Assembly (NCBI RefSeq): GCF_004798865.1
Contig: NW_025335941.1
Coordinates: 13,158,066-13,222,065 of the forward strand
Source: Varanus komodoensis
Lineage: Eukaryota > Chordata > Lepidosauria > Squamata > Varanidae
Length of the DNA: 64,000 bases
Direction of reading: 5' to 3'
Shown here piece by piece: positions 12,001 to 21,700 of the stretch. Every line of letters starts with the position of its first letter. Position 1 is the stretch's first letter. Below the pieces are notes generated by a model, which saw only the letters and a program-made list of their open reading frames with translations, was not told the DNA's origin and ran no database searches. The translations under genes and the position numbers were made by a program.

Positions 12001-14563
12001 TTGGCTTTGTTTGAACAAGCCCTGTGTTCATACACTTCAGCCCTCCCAGCTTGCTTCCAATCTTCGATTTGGCACCTGAGCTTCTAATTCACTGGCAATG
12101 CATTACTGAGAGGGCAAATGGAAAAGTATGGGGTTGGGCTAAAAAACACCAGGGCCTGCTAAAGTTTGATTCCATGTCTCAACCAACCCTTTATATTGTG
12201 GGGAATGATTTTTTTCCCCTTCATCCTTTTTACTTGGATTGACTCCTGTAACTGCAACTAGTGGAGTAATATTAGCTTGAATTGAGTTGAGTTTACAGAA
12301 TACTAGACCTGGGGTCATCTGTGAAGCCAAATGACAGGACACTCAGGACAGATAAAGGGAGTATTTTTCCATAGAACCATGGCATTCACTACCAGAAGTT
12401 GTAATGGTGGCCACCAGCTTGGACGGCTTTCAAAAGAGATTTAGGGAAATTAATGGAGAATAAAACAAACAATGGGTTCTAGTTATAATGGATATTTTTA
12501 ACCTCATATACCAGCTGCCAGGGCATGAGTGCAGGTGCTATTGTATTCATGTCTTGCCGGGGGGCTTCATGTAGGCATCTGATTCGCCACTGTGTAGACA
12601 GAGGAAAACAGTAAAGTCTTGCATCCTAAGTTGCAACTTTTTTCTTGTGTTTCCTTCTGCATTTAGAGGGCATTGCTGCCAAAATTTCTCATCAGAGGCC
12701 ATCTCAATTCAACAAACTGCACCATAACACAGCCACTAACAGGGGAGCTGGTGGTAGTGAACTCAGATGCTGCAGTTAAGAGCATTGAACTTCAGCTGGT
12801 ACGAGTAGAAACCTGTGGTAGGTCATTATGTGTATATACATGTTTCCAAGTGTATTGCTTTACATTTTACAAGTAATGCTTTGTATTGAATCACTGACTT
12901 TTTCAGCTTAATTACTGTCTGCTGGAATGCTTTGATAGAACCATGGCAAAAGCTGCTTCATCTTAGTGGATCGGTACTGAGAAGGCACATTTACATATTT
13001 ATTAAAGTGTTGTGCAGGTCCTGACATGCAATACTATTTGTGCCCAACCATTTACGTACACATTGGCTCATCATATCCTAAACTATTAATTTTTAAATGC
13101 TGTTTTCATTTGGAAGCCATACTCCACATAAGAATTTTCTAGCATATATTGGAATACACTAGCAGAATTTGACTGGCTATTAATGACACTTTTATCCCAC
13201 TTTGCAAAGGCTGTGCAGAAGGTTATGCTAGAGATGCCACTGAGATTCAGAATATTCAGATTGCTGATGGAGATGTCTGCAGAAATCTTCCTATTCCAAT
13301 ATACATGGTATTCCCCCGTCTTTTTACCTGCCCTACCCTGGAAACCACAAACTTCAAAGTTGGTAAGAAAAGTATGTTTTGTATTACTGCACCTGTTCCT
13401 TGAGGGCCATTTTGAAACAGTGTGATATAATCCTTAATAAAGAACAAATATTGTACTGATAGCTGATTAGTATAACTTCAACAAATACTTCCATGAAAAC
13501 CTAATTAAGCACTTTCTTGCCCATCAGCTTTGTCAAAGCAGTATATATTTACAGATAAACCCTTAACTCAGGATGAACAGAAGAAAAAAAAACTCAGGAA
13601 ATGCAAAAACAATTTTAAAAATTAACAGTGCACTTTCATTGCCTGTTCAAAATGTAGTAGTGATTGAGCCAACTCTGCTCCTGAGAGGGGGCTCCACAGT
13701 AACAGTACTGCTACAAAAAAGATATCAACCAACTGAATCTCTCTTGGTAGCAGGATGTACAGCACAGACTCTGAAGAGTAAACTGTGGACAGAAATCTGG
13801 AAGGCAAGTCATTTAGGACTTTGTAACAAACCAGCATCTTGAGTTAGGCCTGGAAACAGATTGGAAGACAGTGCAGTTGGTTTCTGACTAGCATTATTTG
13901 GTGTCAAAATCACATGCCTGACCAGAAAAAAACAGCTGTCACATTCTGGAGCCAGTGTGGTGTAGTGGTTAAGAGCATGGGACTGGGACTCAGACGATCT
14001 GGGTGCTCGTCCCCGCTCAGCCATGGAGCCAACTGGGTGACTTTGGGCCAGTCACAGACTCTCAGCCCAACCTACCTCACAGGGTTGTTGTTGTGGGGAT
14101 AAGATGGAGGAGGAGAATGATGTAAGCTGCCTTGAGCCCTTTGTAGGAAAAAGGCAGGATATAAATCGAAAAATAAATAAAAATAAATTCTGCATTGGTT
14201 GTGTCAGAAGCAGACTGGAACTGGTGCAGAAAGCACCTCTAAGAGCAAGGTCAGATTACCATGCATAATCCTGCTTGGTGACAGCCAGGAACAAATCTGT
14301 ATTTGCTCTCTTGCATGGATACAAAGCATTCAAAGAATGGGCATCAATCTACATTTCTTTACTTAAATATTCCAAACCGTTTTATAAGCCATGAATGTGC
14401 TACTTTTACAGGGCTTTTGTCGCAAAGTTCACATTATGAGCTGTACTAATTCCAGGACTGCTTTTTTTTTCTTCTTCTAGAATTTGAAGTCAACATTGTT
14501 GTTCTCTTACATGACGATCACCTCATCACAGAGAATTTTCCACTGAAGCTTTGCAGGCTGTGA
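2924..14563 (+). CDS. VPS26C: VPS26C (DSCR3), Retriever subunit; exons 2-8, lacks exon 1
   Basis: This gene encodes the VPS26-like arrestin-fold subunit of Retriever (with VPS35L and VPS29). On endosomes, Retriever works with SNX17 and the CCC complex to recycle integrins and other cargo to the surface. Seven exons are visible: 2924-3067, 6421-6570, 10477-10557, 11855-11929, 12667-12817, 13210-13362 and 14481-14563. All have AG acceptors, the first six have GT donors, and the phases are continuous. They give 278 residues ending KLCRL-stop. Landmarks recalled from the human protein are present in order: GVSLTMEG, LQLSAKSVGVFEAFYNSVK, GKTEIPFEFP, ETYHGVFVNIQ, HLNSTNC and ITENFPLKLCR. The human protein is 297 residues, so the missing piece is the 19-residue first exon, which must lie left of base 1. 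No frameshift or stop interrupts the model. The introns carry many repeats, but none touches an exon. Confidence 0.97.
3163..3174. repeat. Poly(C) run
   Basis: Twelve C in a row lie within the left part of the MITE. Confidence 0.9.
3221..3757. repeat. GC-rich tandem repeat, about 230-bp unit, about 2.3 copies
   Basis: The phrase GGCGCAGG(T/C)GAGAGCTGT recurs near 3284, 3519 and 3743, giving periods of about 235 and 224 bp. Between these are repeated segments such as TTTAACCC(A/G)CTGGCCGCA and GGGAAGACCTG. The array sits wholly inside the MITE. Confidence 0.85.
4185..4266 (+). mobile_element. LINE or SINE 3' tail with TAAA microsatellite
   Basis: TGTAAGCCATCCTGGGATGA, then GAGATACAAATATTTC and AATAATAAATAAATAAATAA form the usual 'gtaagccgccc…ataaataa' tail of reptile retroposons. 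The body is not recognisable. Confidence 0.5.
5218..5230. repeat. Poly(G) run, 13 G
   Basis: A pure G tract in VPS26C intron 2, likely length-variable and prone to sequencing error. Confidence 0.9.
5845..6235 (-). mobile_element. CR1/L2-type LINE 3' region fragment
   Basis: Phrases such as CTGCTGCAGCATTCTGTATT, GTAAAGCCAGCCCCACATAC, TACAGTAGTCTAAAGC and GGGCCTCCAATGAC match, on the complement, the 3' region of an abundant reptile LINE as I recall it. It is heavily decayed. Confidence 0.45.
6421..6570 (+). CDS. VPS26C: VPS26C coding exon 3 (50 aa)
   Basis: The acceptor is TTTCTCCAG and the donor is CAG|GTAAAA. The exon is phase 0 to 0. It reads from PIQLINNTVEMVKPGK to YHGVFVNIQ, which is strongly VPS26C-like. 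Confidence 0.96.
6770..6915 (+). repeat. Unclassified interspersed repeat, copy A
   Basis: It contains AAAATGCAAGAGATGCTTCT, CTTCTGCCCTTTTCATTC, GGAGGTCTGACATAGCCAAG and CTTACCATAAAATAATTG. It matches the reverse complement of 9350-9510. I do not recognise the family. Confidence 0.7.
7405..7655. mobile_element. CR1/L3-type retroposon fragments
   Basis: GAACATAAGAAAGAGCCATG, then CTGGATCAGACCAG and, separately, GTCATCAGCAAACTTGGCTG and AGATCATTTGCAAACAGGTT are phrases of widespread amniote CR1-like repeats. Boundaries and subfamily cannot be set by eye. Confidence 0.45.
8114..8410 (-). mobile_element. BovB (RTE) LINE, 5'-truncated 3' end
   Basis: On the minus strand it encodes the BovB C-terminus: MKLKYSGHLMRRKDSLEKSL, then GRQRMRWLDGVTG, WRNVVHGVAMGQTRL. 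It ends in a GTT/AAC microsatellite tail. It is flanked by an 11-bp direct repeat TTGAAATGTAT (8103-8113 and 8411-8421), a target-site duplication. It lies antisense in VPS26C intron 3. Confidence 0.9.
8941..9250 (-). mobile_element. CR1/L2-type LINE 3' region fragment
   Basis: It starts TTACTTATTTATTTACAGTA, TTTATATGCCACTCC and ends near CCATAAGGAGAGTAGCCTCC. It has the same layout as other antisense LINE tails here. Confidence 0.45.
9350..9510 (-). repeat. Unclassified interspersed repeat, copy B (inverted relative to 6770-6915)
   Basis: Read on the minus strand it gives AAAATGCAAGAGATGGTTCT, CTTCTGCCCTAATTCTTTTC, GGAGGTCTGGCATAGCCAAG and ATTACCATAAAACAACTG, collinear with copy A. Confidence 0.7.
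9685..10025 (+). mobile_element. RTE-clade LINE 3' fragment
   Basis: TATGAATGTGGAAGTTGGAC, then GAAGAAAGCTGGCTGGAAGA and GTTCGAAACATGGCACTGAA read as a decayed YECGSW…KKADWKK…FETWH RTE C-terminus. The same segment occurs at 17900-17990 and 18999-19090. Confidence 0.65.
10260..10335. repeat. Palindromic short repeat
   Basis: It contains TTCACATTACAGCAGCAAAC, CATGAGTTAGTTAACTCATG and ATCTCATGATTTGCTGGTGT, an imperfect hairpin like a short MITE. It lies about 140 bp before VPS26C exon 4. Confidence 0.45.
10378..10421. repeat. 23-bp tandem duplication
   Basis: TTTAGTTATGTGTAGAAG occurs twice, 23 bp apart. Confidence 0.85.
10477..10557 (+). CDS. VPS26C: VPS26C coding exon 4 (27 aa)
   Basis: The acceptor is TTCTACAG and the donor is CCA|GTAAGT. 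The exon is phase 0 to 0 and reads YTLRCDMRRSILAKDLSK and on to the boundary at HSP. Confidence 0.96.
11855..11929 (+). CDS. VPS26C: VPS26C coding exon 5 (25 aa)
   Basis: The acceptor is TTCTTGCAG. The donor GAG|GTATTA is weak at positions +4 to +6. The exon is phase 0 to 0 and reads PQKGKATPSPVDFTITPETL and on to VKE. Confidence 0.95.
12360..12610. mobile_element. CR1-like interspersed repeat fragment
   Basis: The segments GGCATTCACTACCAGAAGTT, GTGGCCACCAGCTTGGACGG, TCATGTCTTGCCGGGGGGCT and GGCATCTGATTCGCCACTGT are phrases of a common reptile repeat as I recall it. It ends about 55 bp before VPS26C exon 6. Confidence 0.5.
12667..12817 (+). CDS. VPS26C: VPS26C coding exon 6 (50 aa plus 1 nt)
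   Basis: The acceptor is TGCATTTAG and the donor is TGTG|GTAGGT. The exon is phase 0 to 1. It encodes RALLPKFLIRGHLNSTNC and on through ITQPLTGELVV to RVETC. Confidence 0.96.
13210..13362 (+). CDS. VPS26C: VPS26C coding exon 7
   Basis: The acceptor is TTTGCAAAG, with a poor pyrimidine tract, and the donor is GTTG|GTAAGA. The exon is phase 1 to 1. It encodes CAEGYARDATEIQNIQIADG and on through PIYMVFPRLFTCPTLETTNF. Confidence 0.95.
13949..14190 (+). mobile_element. tRNA-derived SINE, copy 1
   Basis: Near the start is an A-box-like GTGTAGTGGTTAAGAGCATG, with a B-box-like GGGTGCTCGTCCC about 35 bp on. The body holds TGGGTGACTTTGGGCCAGTC and the tail is GCAGGATATAAATCG, then AAATAAATAAA. Two further copies lie at 58943 and 60687. 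It is in VPS26C intron 7. The family is probably one of the squamate tRNA SINEs. Confidence 0.85.
14481..14563 (+). CDS. VPS26C: VPS26C terminal coding exon 8 with stop
   Basis: The acceptor is CTTCTTCTAG after a long T tract. The exon enters in phase 1 and encodes EFEVNIVVLLHDDHLITENF and on to KLCRL, then TGA at 14561-14563. Confidence 0.97.
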
Positions 14564-15250
14564 TCAATTAGAAACGGTTTCAGGACTATCTATGGGACCA
14601 GGTGCAACCTTGGTGCTGCTGGACCCAAGCATTGGTCTCATTCATATGTATTCTAGTTTCATGGCAGTAATAATCGGGTATTTGAATGGCAAGCTAGCAC
14701 TGTAAGCTACAAGTGTCAAAGCACTCTCATGCAGCCAGTGTTCAAGAAAATCAGATGTTTCTACACAGTGGTGCTATGCAGCATATAATCAGAAGCTGAA
14801 GAAGTAGCTTGGATTCTGGATGAAACTGTGGCAGACTAGACAGAGGGCTGTGTGTGCTATGTATGTGGGAGTTCTGGCAATGTCTTTGGCAATGTCTTTC
14901 CGACCCATAGAAGTCTTAAGAATTTCTTAGTGTCCTGAGACTACATTGATTTTGGAAGTGTTTGCCGGTCTTGTTATAAGCAAGATAACCTTTAGTGAGC
15001 AGAGAATAGAGTGAGAAATAATTTTGAGGATGCTGCCCATCCTTGGGAGGTATTAGCCTATAAGTCCAGTGAATGAATCTGGATGGTGAGACGGTAAAAA
15101 GCAAAATTGGGCTATCTGGCTTTGGCATGAGCCTAACCTAGGCTGCTCCTTCATATACCTCACTAATTTTTGATAGTGTGGAACAGCTAAAGTTTCTATA
15201 CCAAATGTGAGTGTTGTACATCAAATAAAGATGTGTCCATTTCCATAGAG
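14564..15250 (+). other. VPS26C: VPS26C 3' UTR (proximal form)
   Basis: This is non-coding sequence after the stop, running to the first AATAAA at 15224-15229 and a short distance beyond. Cleavage is placed near 15245-15250 by the usual 10-25 nt spacing. No repeat is recognised inside it. Confidence 0.65.
15224..15229 (+). promoter_or_regulatory. Poly(A) signal AATAAA, VPS26C proximal
   Basis: This is a canonical AATAAA, 661 nt after the VPS26C stop, followed by TG/T-rich sequence (GATGTGTCCATTTC). Confidence 0.65.
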
Positions 15251-17104
15251 CTATAGCTTGTTTTCCATTAGTGGCAACCAGACATTATTTGGATTTTCTT
15301 TGTAGAAGATGCTTATGGCTATTGCAGTGGATGGAGCCCTGTCATGTGTGAGCCAGAGAGGAGGTGGCTACAAAAGCAAGAAGTGCTGTGCCTGGCTAGT
15401 TGCCTTTCTGTCCAAATCATAGTTATGCTGGTTTTCCTGACAAGTGGTTTTTTTCATTCAAAGAAGTTTGATACGACACTGCCGAAATAAGTAATTTTCT
15501 TCTGCAGTGCACAACCCACAGAAATTTTGCCTAATTTATTTGAAGGGCTTTGCAGGAAATAGAACTAAAAGCCACCTTTCTTGTGTCCCAGCATAGATAT
15601 TAAGGTTAGGGATTCCACTAGAATATCTGTCTGCACGCAGCTGAATGCCTCTATCCTGTTTTCCAACAACTATGGCAAAGCAGGAGTAATTTACGGAAAG
15701 CTTTTGCTACATTGCTCCTAAACAAGTGCAGAAAAGGGTGCCAGTAGGGAAAAATGAGGCCCATCTACAGGCAGAAAAATGTGTAGTAGAGAGAAGTTAA
15801 CCTAGCCAAGCTCACAGGTTGCTGTGATAACAATGGAGGACCATATATAGCACCTTCATTTCCTTGATAGAAGGTAAAATGCAAACAAATTTGCATAAGC
15901 TGACTAAATTTGTGTTTTCCAAACTAATTCTTGAAACAACACATATATTTTTTGCACTTTCCCAAATTTTGCAGTGTGAGTCTGATCAAAAGATGCATGG
16001 AAATGTCAGACCATGCAGCCAGATTCAAGATTCTGCTTGGTTCTGGAGTACCCTAAAGGAAAAAACTGATTCCTTGTCCTCTTCTTTCATTTCTAAACAG
16101 AACTCATGAAAAGGTATCCTGACCTTTGGAAAACCCAGAACCAAGAACTGAACCAGTGACATGTTATTTCATAGATTAATGGTAGTTCTTCCTTCTCTAT
16201 AGTACACAGTGCCAAAAAAAGTGATTTCCCCCCTCTACAAACCTAGAACATCTGGATCTTATGTGCCTCCCCCCACCTTTGTTAATGTCACTCTGAATGC
16301 AATCAGGTGAAATAACTGTTTGAACAGCCTCTTTAAAAACTAGTCTTAAGCAGTGTGATAAAGGGTGTGTTTGAGCGGGTAGAGGGGAGACAACACACTT
16401 AAAAGTGCTCTATATAAATGTCTGTTCTGCTCAATGACTTAATGCTTGCAGGGAGTCTCTGTGCAAAGTATGTACGGGAGTGCTTCTTATATCTAAGGCT
16501 GTACTCCAGCAGATGCATTATTTATGTGAGCTGTTGGCTCCAAATAGGCACTATACAGATGCCACTGAGTTCAGGTGGCACACCTTGTATCCTACTACAG
16601 TACACCTCACTTGGCGCTTACAATGATGATGCTTTTGATTAGCTCAGTAAACCAGGCAGAATAGAAGTACATTTGACCCTCTTTGGTGGGTATCCTTCCC
16701 ATATCTCGAAGTTCTTGATCAATCAAGCATGCATAATGATGGACAGACTTGCTTTAAATCTGGCTAGTAGGAATAATACCAGTAGATTAAGTGACTGTTA
16801 AGTTTCTTATTCTGCTTTTTAGCCTTCAGTATGTGACAGTATAAAGAAGAATGCTTTTTGTTTTTCATACAGATAGGTGTGTGAAAAACACTTTGTGCTT
16901 TTCCAGGATAAGTGTCTTTGTTCTATTGCTGCTTCAAGTTATTCAGAAGTCCTTTTTTGTTGCTTCGCATAATAAATGATAACTGTTTCACACCTGTTCC
17001 ATGTGATATTGGATGGGGTGTATCTACCCCCATTTTAATGGTAGGTGTAAGTGGTGGCAGATGACTTTAACAGTAATCTGAAACCTAGTTAAGCCATCTA
17101 TTCC
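15251..17104. other. Intergenic space or distal VPS26C 3' UTR
   Basis: I see no coding exon or repeat that I can name. The only notable signal is the AATAAA at 16971. The stretch could be the distal 3' UTR of VPS26C. Confidence 0.5.
16971..16976 (+). promoter_or_regulatory. Candidate distal poly(A) signal for VPS26C
   Basis: This is a canonical AATAAA about 2.4 kb after the VPS26C stop, with G/T-rich sequence at 17010-17030 that could act as a downstream element. A long 3' UTR ending here is possible, but this is inference without transcript data. Confidence 0.35.
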
Positions 17105-18325
17105 AATTTATGTCATTCTAGCAGGGATTTGGAAGTAGAGAAAATGTTGACCCAGCAAGAAAAATTACCAGGATAATCTCAGGCCCCTGGATAACCAAGA
17201 AGCAATCAGAGAAAAGCTGAAAAAGATCACTAATAGAAGCACAGTGCCAAAATAAATAACAGAAATGCCTGAGATTCCAGCTGGGTTTCAAAAAGGAAGG
17301 GCACTTGAGATCATATTTCAAATATATATTGTCTTCATAGAGTACAGCAACGTCCTTGACTGTGGATCACAAAAGGCTATGGATGATCCTGAAAGAAATG
17401 GGTAAGCCTCAGCACTTTAATTGCCCTGATGCATAACCTGTATCATGGACAAGAAGCTAGTGTTAGAGCAGAATCTGGAGAAACAGAATGGTTTCACATA
17501 GACAAAATTGTCAGAGTATTTTATCTCACTATCTGGTCAATCAGTACGCAGAACCATGTAAGAAAAGCTGGATTAGAATAAGAGGAAGGAGTAAAAATTG
17601 GCTGAAGAAATCAATAATTTAAACTGCAGATGATACCATACTACTGGCAGAAAGGAGAAATTAATTGAAACTCCTGATGGAAGTGAAAGAAGAAAGCACA
17701 AAAGCAAGATGGTAGCTGAACATTAACAAAAATCAGGACAAAAGAATTGCAGAATTTTGCTGTGAACAGTGAAGAAAGTGCCATTGTGAAAGATTTTGCA
17801 TACCTCCACTCAGTCATCAGTTCAAATGGAGAATGCAGCCAAGTAGCCTTGGAAGGGCAGGAAGGCCAAGATCATTCGAAGCTCCTATATTTCCAATCAC
17901 AATGTATGAGTGTGAAAGTGGACATGAAGAAAGTTGACAGAAGAAAACTGGATCGTCGAAACATGGTTCTGGAAGACAGCTTTCCAAATAACCTGTACTA
18001 AGAGATGAACAAGTGGGTCCTAGAACAAACTAACCTAGAGCTCTCCCTAGAAGCAAAGATAACAAAACGGAGACTGTCATACTTTGGACATATTGTGAGA
18101 AGGCAAGACTCCATGGAGAAGTCAATCATGCTAGGGGAAGTCAAAGGTAGAGGAAGAAAAGGAATATCAAATATGCAATGGATTGGCTCCAGAAAGGCAA
18201 AGCCACCACCCAGAATTTTCAAGAGCTGGGCAAGGCTGTCATGGATAGGACATTATGGACATTATTTCATACATAGAGTTACCATAAGTTGGAGAGGATC
18301 TGATGGCACTTCAGCTGCCCACTGA
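17105..18325 (+). mobile_element. RTE-clade LINE, decayed ORF2 reverse transcriptase to C-terminus
   Basis: Frame pieces in order: MPEIPAGFQKGRA, then an RT core with spacing like YADDT (CAGATGATACCATACTACTG near 17630), FAYLHSVISSNGECSQ, MNKWVLEQTNLELSLEAKIT, LSYFGHIVRRQDSMEKSIML, and a terminal SWRGSDGTSAAH. It is related to BovB but distinct. Many frame breaks mean it is old. It fills the gap between the convergent genes and ends about 45 bp from the TTC3 3' end. Confidence 0.85.
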
Positions 18326-18369
18326 AACAGTCTAGGACATTGAGTTCATCAGTCACAAGAGCTTAAATA

Positions 18370-18649
18370 GAACATTTAAAACATTTTATTAATACACTTT
18401 TAAAGGAACAACATTTAATAGACTTACTTGTAAGTCTTAACTCTTCTACCTGTTTTGCTGCAATGTTACAAAACTGCCTATTGTGCTTGTCTATAAACCA
18501 GATTACTACTGCCAAGGGGAAAATTCAGAGTCACTTACTGTCTTTAACATGCAACACTTCATAAACAGAAGGAGCAGTCTACACATATATCTTCATTTTC
18601 ATGATTCTAAATAAGCTGAATCACATCCTTGCTTAATCACATACAACAT
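18370..18649 (-). other. TTC3: TTC3 3' UTR with poly(A) signal at 18385-18390
   Basis: This is a short UTR of about 280 nt on the minus strand, with canonical AATAAA at 18385-18390. Cleavage is estimated at about 18365-18372. Transcription would then run into the decayed RTE LINE ending near 18325. Confidence 0.65.
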
Positions 18650-18757
18650 CTAAGTGGTTCTTTTCCGACCAGGAAGCTCAGGATAATCTTCAGGTAACAG
18701 AACATGATGACGGCATGTTGGGCATGTACTGTGCTCCTTAATCCATGGCCCAATACA
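18650..18757 (-). CDS. TTC3: TTC3 last exon, second half of RING-H2 and stop (residues 1512-1546)
   Basis: The acceptor is TTTTATACAG. It is phase 0 and encodes CIGPWIKEHSTCPTCRHHVL, then PEDYPELPGRKRTT and TAG. The Cys residues complete the C3H2C3 set, and the finger sits at the extreme C-terminus as in the human protein. Confidence 0.97.
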   Translation of the reverse strand, partial: CIGPWIKEHSTCPTCRHHVLLPEDYPELPGRKRTT

Positions 18758-21700
18758 CTGTATAAAACACAGACAATATTCATACATATTTAATAAACAA
18801 TCAGAGCTACCTGAGGTAGGCACTGGTTTTTAAATTACATTTTCCAAAAGTTCCAAGTTGTTAATGCACATCCTATTATCATGTGTGATGGGAGTTTGAA
18901 TGTTTGCAGGCTATAGAAAAATGCAGTAACATCTGATACCAAACTGCAGCAGCAAATTGAATACTTCTAATAATCAGCAATATGAATTAAGAAAATACCA
19001 CTACTATGTATGAGTATGAAAGCTGAACAATGAAGAAAGTGGAAAGGAAGAAAATTGGTGCATTTGAAACATGGTGCTGAAGGAGAGCTTTGTGAATACC
19101 CAGATCAACTGAAAGATCACCAATTTAGATCATCATGCAATTTAGATCAAATCAAGCCAGAACTTGCCTTGGATACAAAAATAATGGAAATGATGGTGAG
19201 ATTTGCAGAGAAACCAATGTTAGAGAAAGTCAGAAGCAGAAAAAGGGGAAGACCAAGTATGAGAAGCCTTGGATTTCTAAGAGCTGAGCAGGACATTTTG
19301 GAGAGCATTCAATTCATAGGCTTGCTATAAGTCAACAACTTTATAGCACACAACAGTATACTTCCTACTTTCAAAGGCTGAATTTAATTAGCAGGGCTGT
19401 GTAAAATGAATACATCATGACCTGCAAGTCCAATTTAAATTTACTTTCCACTATTTCCAGTGATGAGTGATTGGTACGTTGTAATACAATTGAATCACCC
19501 AACTAAAGTCCTTGTTAATCAACATTTCAGTTAAAATGTTAGACCTACTAATTGTTGACAGTACAGATGTATGTAATCCTGGGAAATGTATTTAAAAAAA
19601 AACCATGAAGGTGTCAGCTTCAGATACTGCAAAGCTCTCCTATAGCCTAAGTCATGCTATATAGATGCTGTGTAAATTCATTGCTCGTGTACACAGTCAT
19701 AACTGACTCTATGCAAATACTTGGAAATTGTAGCTAAAAGTTACGTGAGCAGCACCAAGGCTTTTCTGGAGGGAGGGTGGGAGCTTTGTAAAGTGCCACT
19801 GTAACCATAAGTAACTCCTATGAATGTGTTACATCTCCATGTGTTTATACCATAGACTTGACTGAGGCTCATCTACTTGGAAGTGATTTTGTTAATCTTG
19901 ATAGAACAGATAAGGCCCACTGAATTTACTAAGAAAGGGTTATTTCTCTCTCTCTCTCTTTTGAAAATAGCCATTTAAATGTTTCAGGACTGAGCTTAAA
20001 CACTGAAAAGTACGTTCCAGGGTAAGCACTCATCTTGGGAGTCCAAGCTAATTTAGTCACAACTCTGATTATGCTTTCTACAATGTAGTTCAGGATTTTT
20101 TGTTTCCCTTCAGGGAATTAATTGCAATTAATTCCTTCAGATTGCAAACAGGAATACATTCATGGGGATGAAGCAAGAACCAGGTGCTAGTCAGCACCAA
20201 CCTTCATAATTAGGGCAGTAAGGCAGTCCACAAAGTCACAAGCAAACAAACTAATACAAGTTATTTTCAGGACTAATTGTTCCACTTACCAGTTTATGAA
20301 ATCTGTGCCCACAGTCTAGCACATGTAACATTTCTGAACTTAGTTCCTCATGACATATTACACAAGGATCATTATCCTATAGAAACAAATGTATTTCCAG
20401 TCATTTCAGAACTACTTAAACTGTATTACACAGAAGTAAATTAAGTTGTAAATAAGTAAATAATAACCCCATTATTATTGAATTTCATAGCCCATTGAAA
20501 CAGCATGTGCTTTGCCTGTGTATGTTCCCCAACACCTCATCTTAATGGTGACAGATGTCAGACCCAGAAGAATTGCTGCCAGAGATTATAAAAAGTAGTG
20601 GGCTTCAATGGACTCAATATGTGACAGTATAATATGGCTTCTCAACCAAGTGCCCCCATATGTGAAGCATTCACTACTGTGCTGAATGTATGGAAAGACT
20701 TGTAACACAGGATGGCTTCTAGAGGCAGTAGCCAAATGCTATATGAGTGGAAGGCTGCTTGTGCAACAGGACTTTGAGACCCATTCTCCCTGCTGTTTCT
20801 TCCCATTTACAGCCTCAAGCCTTGCCTTTTGTCTCTCCATTACCCTTTATACTTTGCTGTTTTCTTCTCCCAGCCTCTAGCTTTACTATTTCTCTCCCAC
20901 CAACTCCCTTTAGTTCACCTAAACTCCCTTTAGATAAGTCAATCCGTATCTTCCATGAGAGGATTTGTATTTTGATTTAACTTCATTCCTGTTACCTGTA
21001 CTATCCAAAGATTAATCATTTTGAACTGCAAGGGTTTTTACAGAAAAAAACATCTCCACCTTAAATTTAAAGAATGCAGTAATCCAGCATATTTCAGAAA
21101 CAGGCTGTGAATACAGGATTCCATAAGAGCTACTCTTAGCTAGTGCTTCCATCTGCTATACCCTATCTACTCCAGATATCTGGAAGGTGCTGGAACAGTG
21201 TAGGCAGCTTTTCAGATTCAAGAAATTCTTCTGGGCTATACAGGGGGTTGCTGTTAAGTGGCATGGTGAGCCAGGACAAACAAAAGGTAACATTCAGGAC
21301 TTACACTGGCATCACTTGATTTCTTCCATTTCAGTTTTGATGTTCCTCCAACAGTTTTCCAAGGCACTTGAACTGACTGAGGTGGGAGATTAGTTTTCTT
21401 CTTATTTTTGTGAGCAATTCTGGACTTAGATAGGTTAGAAACACTTTGTCCTGACATCTTGAACACTTTATGAGTCTGATTTCCACTCTGGACTGAAGCA
21501 TCTGAAGCCAACTTCTCAATGCTCCCTGAAGAGGGCAGTACCTGTAGAGTGACAGAGGAAGAGAGAACAGAAAGCTATTGGTGGTATTTTCTTAATTTAT
21601 ACTCTATATTCCATCACTCAGAGTAGCCAACAAAAATAAACATTACTACTTAACACATAAACTAATACAAAAATGCAAGTCAGCAGTAGAGTCGGAGTGT

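Noticed and set aside
13949-14060. A- and B-box-like motifs as a tRNA gene
   Set aside because: No cloverleaf or CCA-end context; the sequence recurs at 58943 and 60687 with a SINE body and tail.
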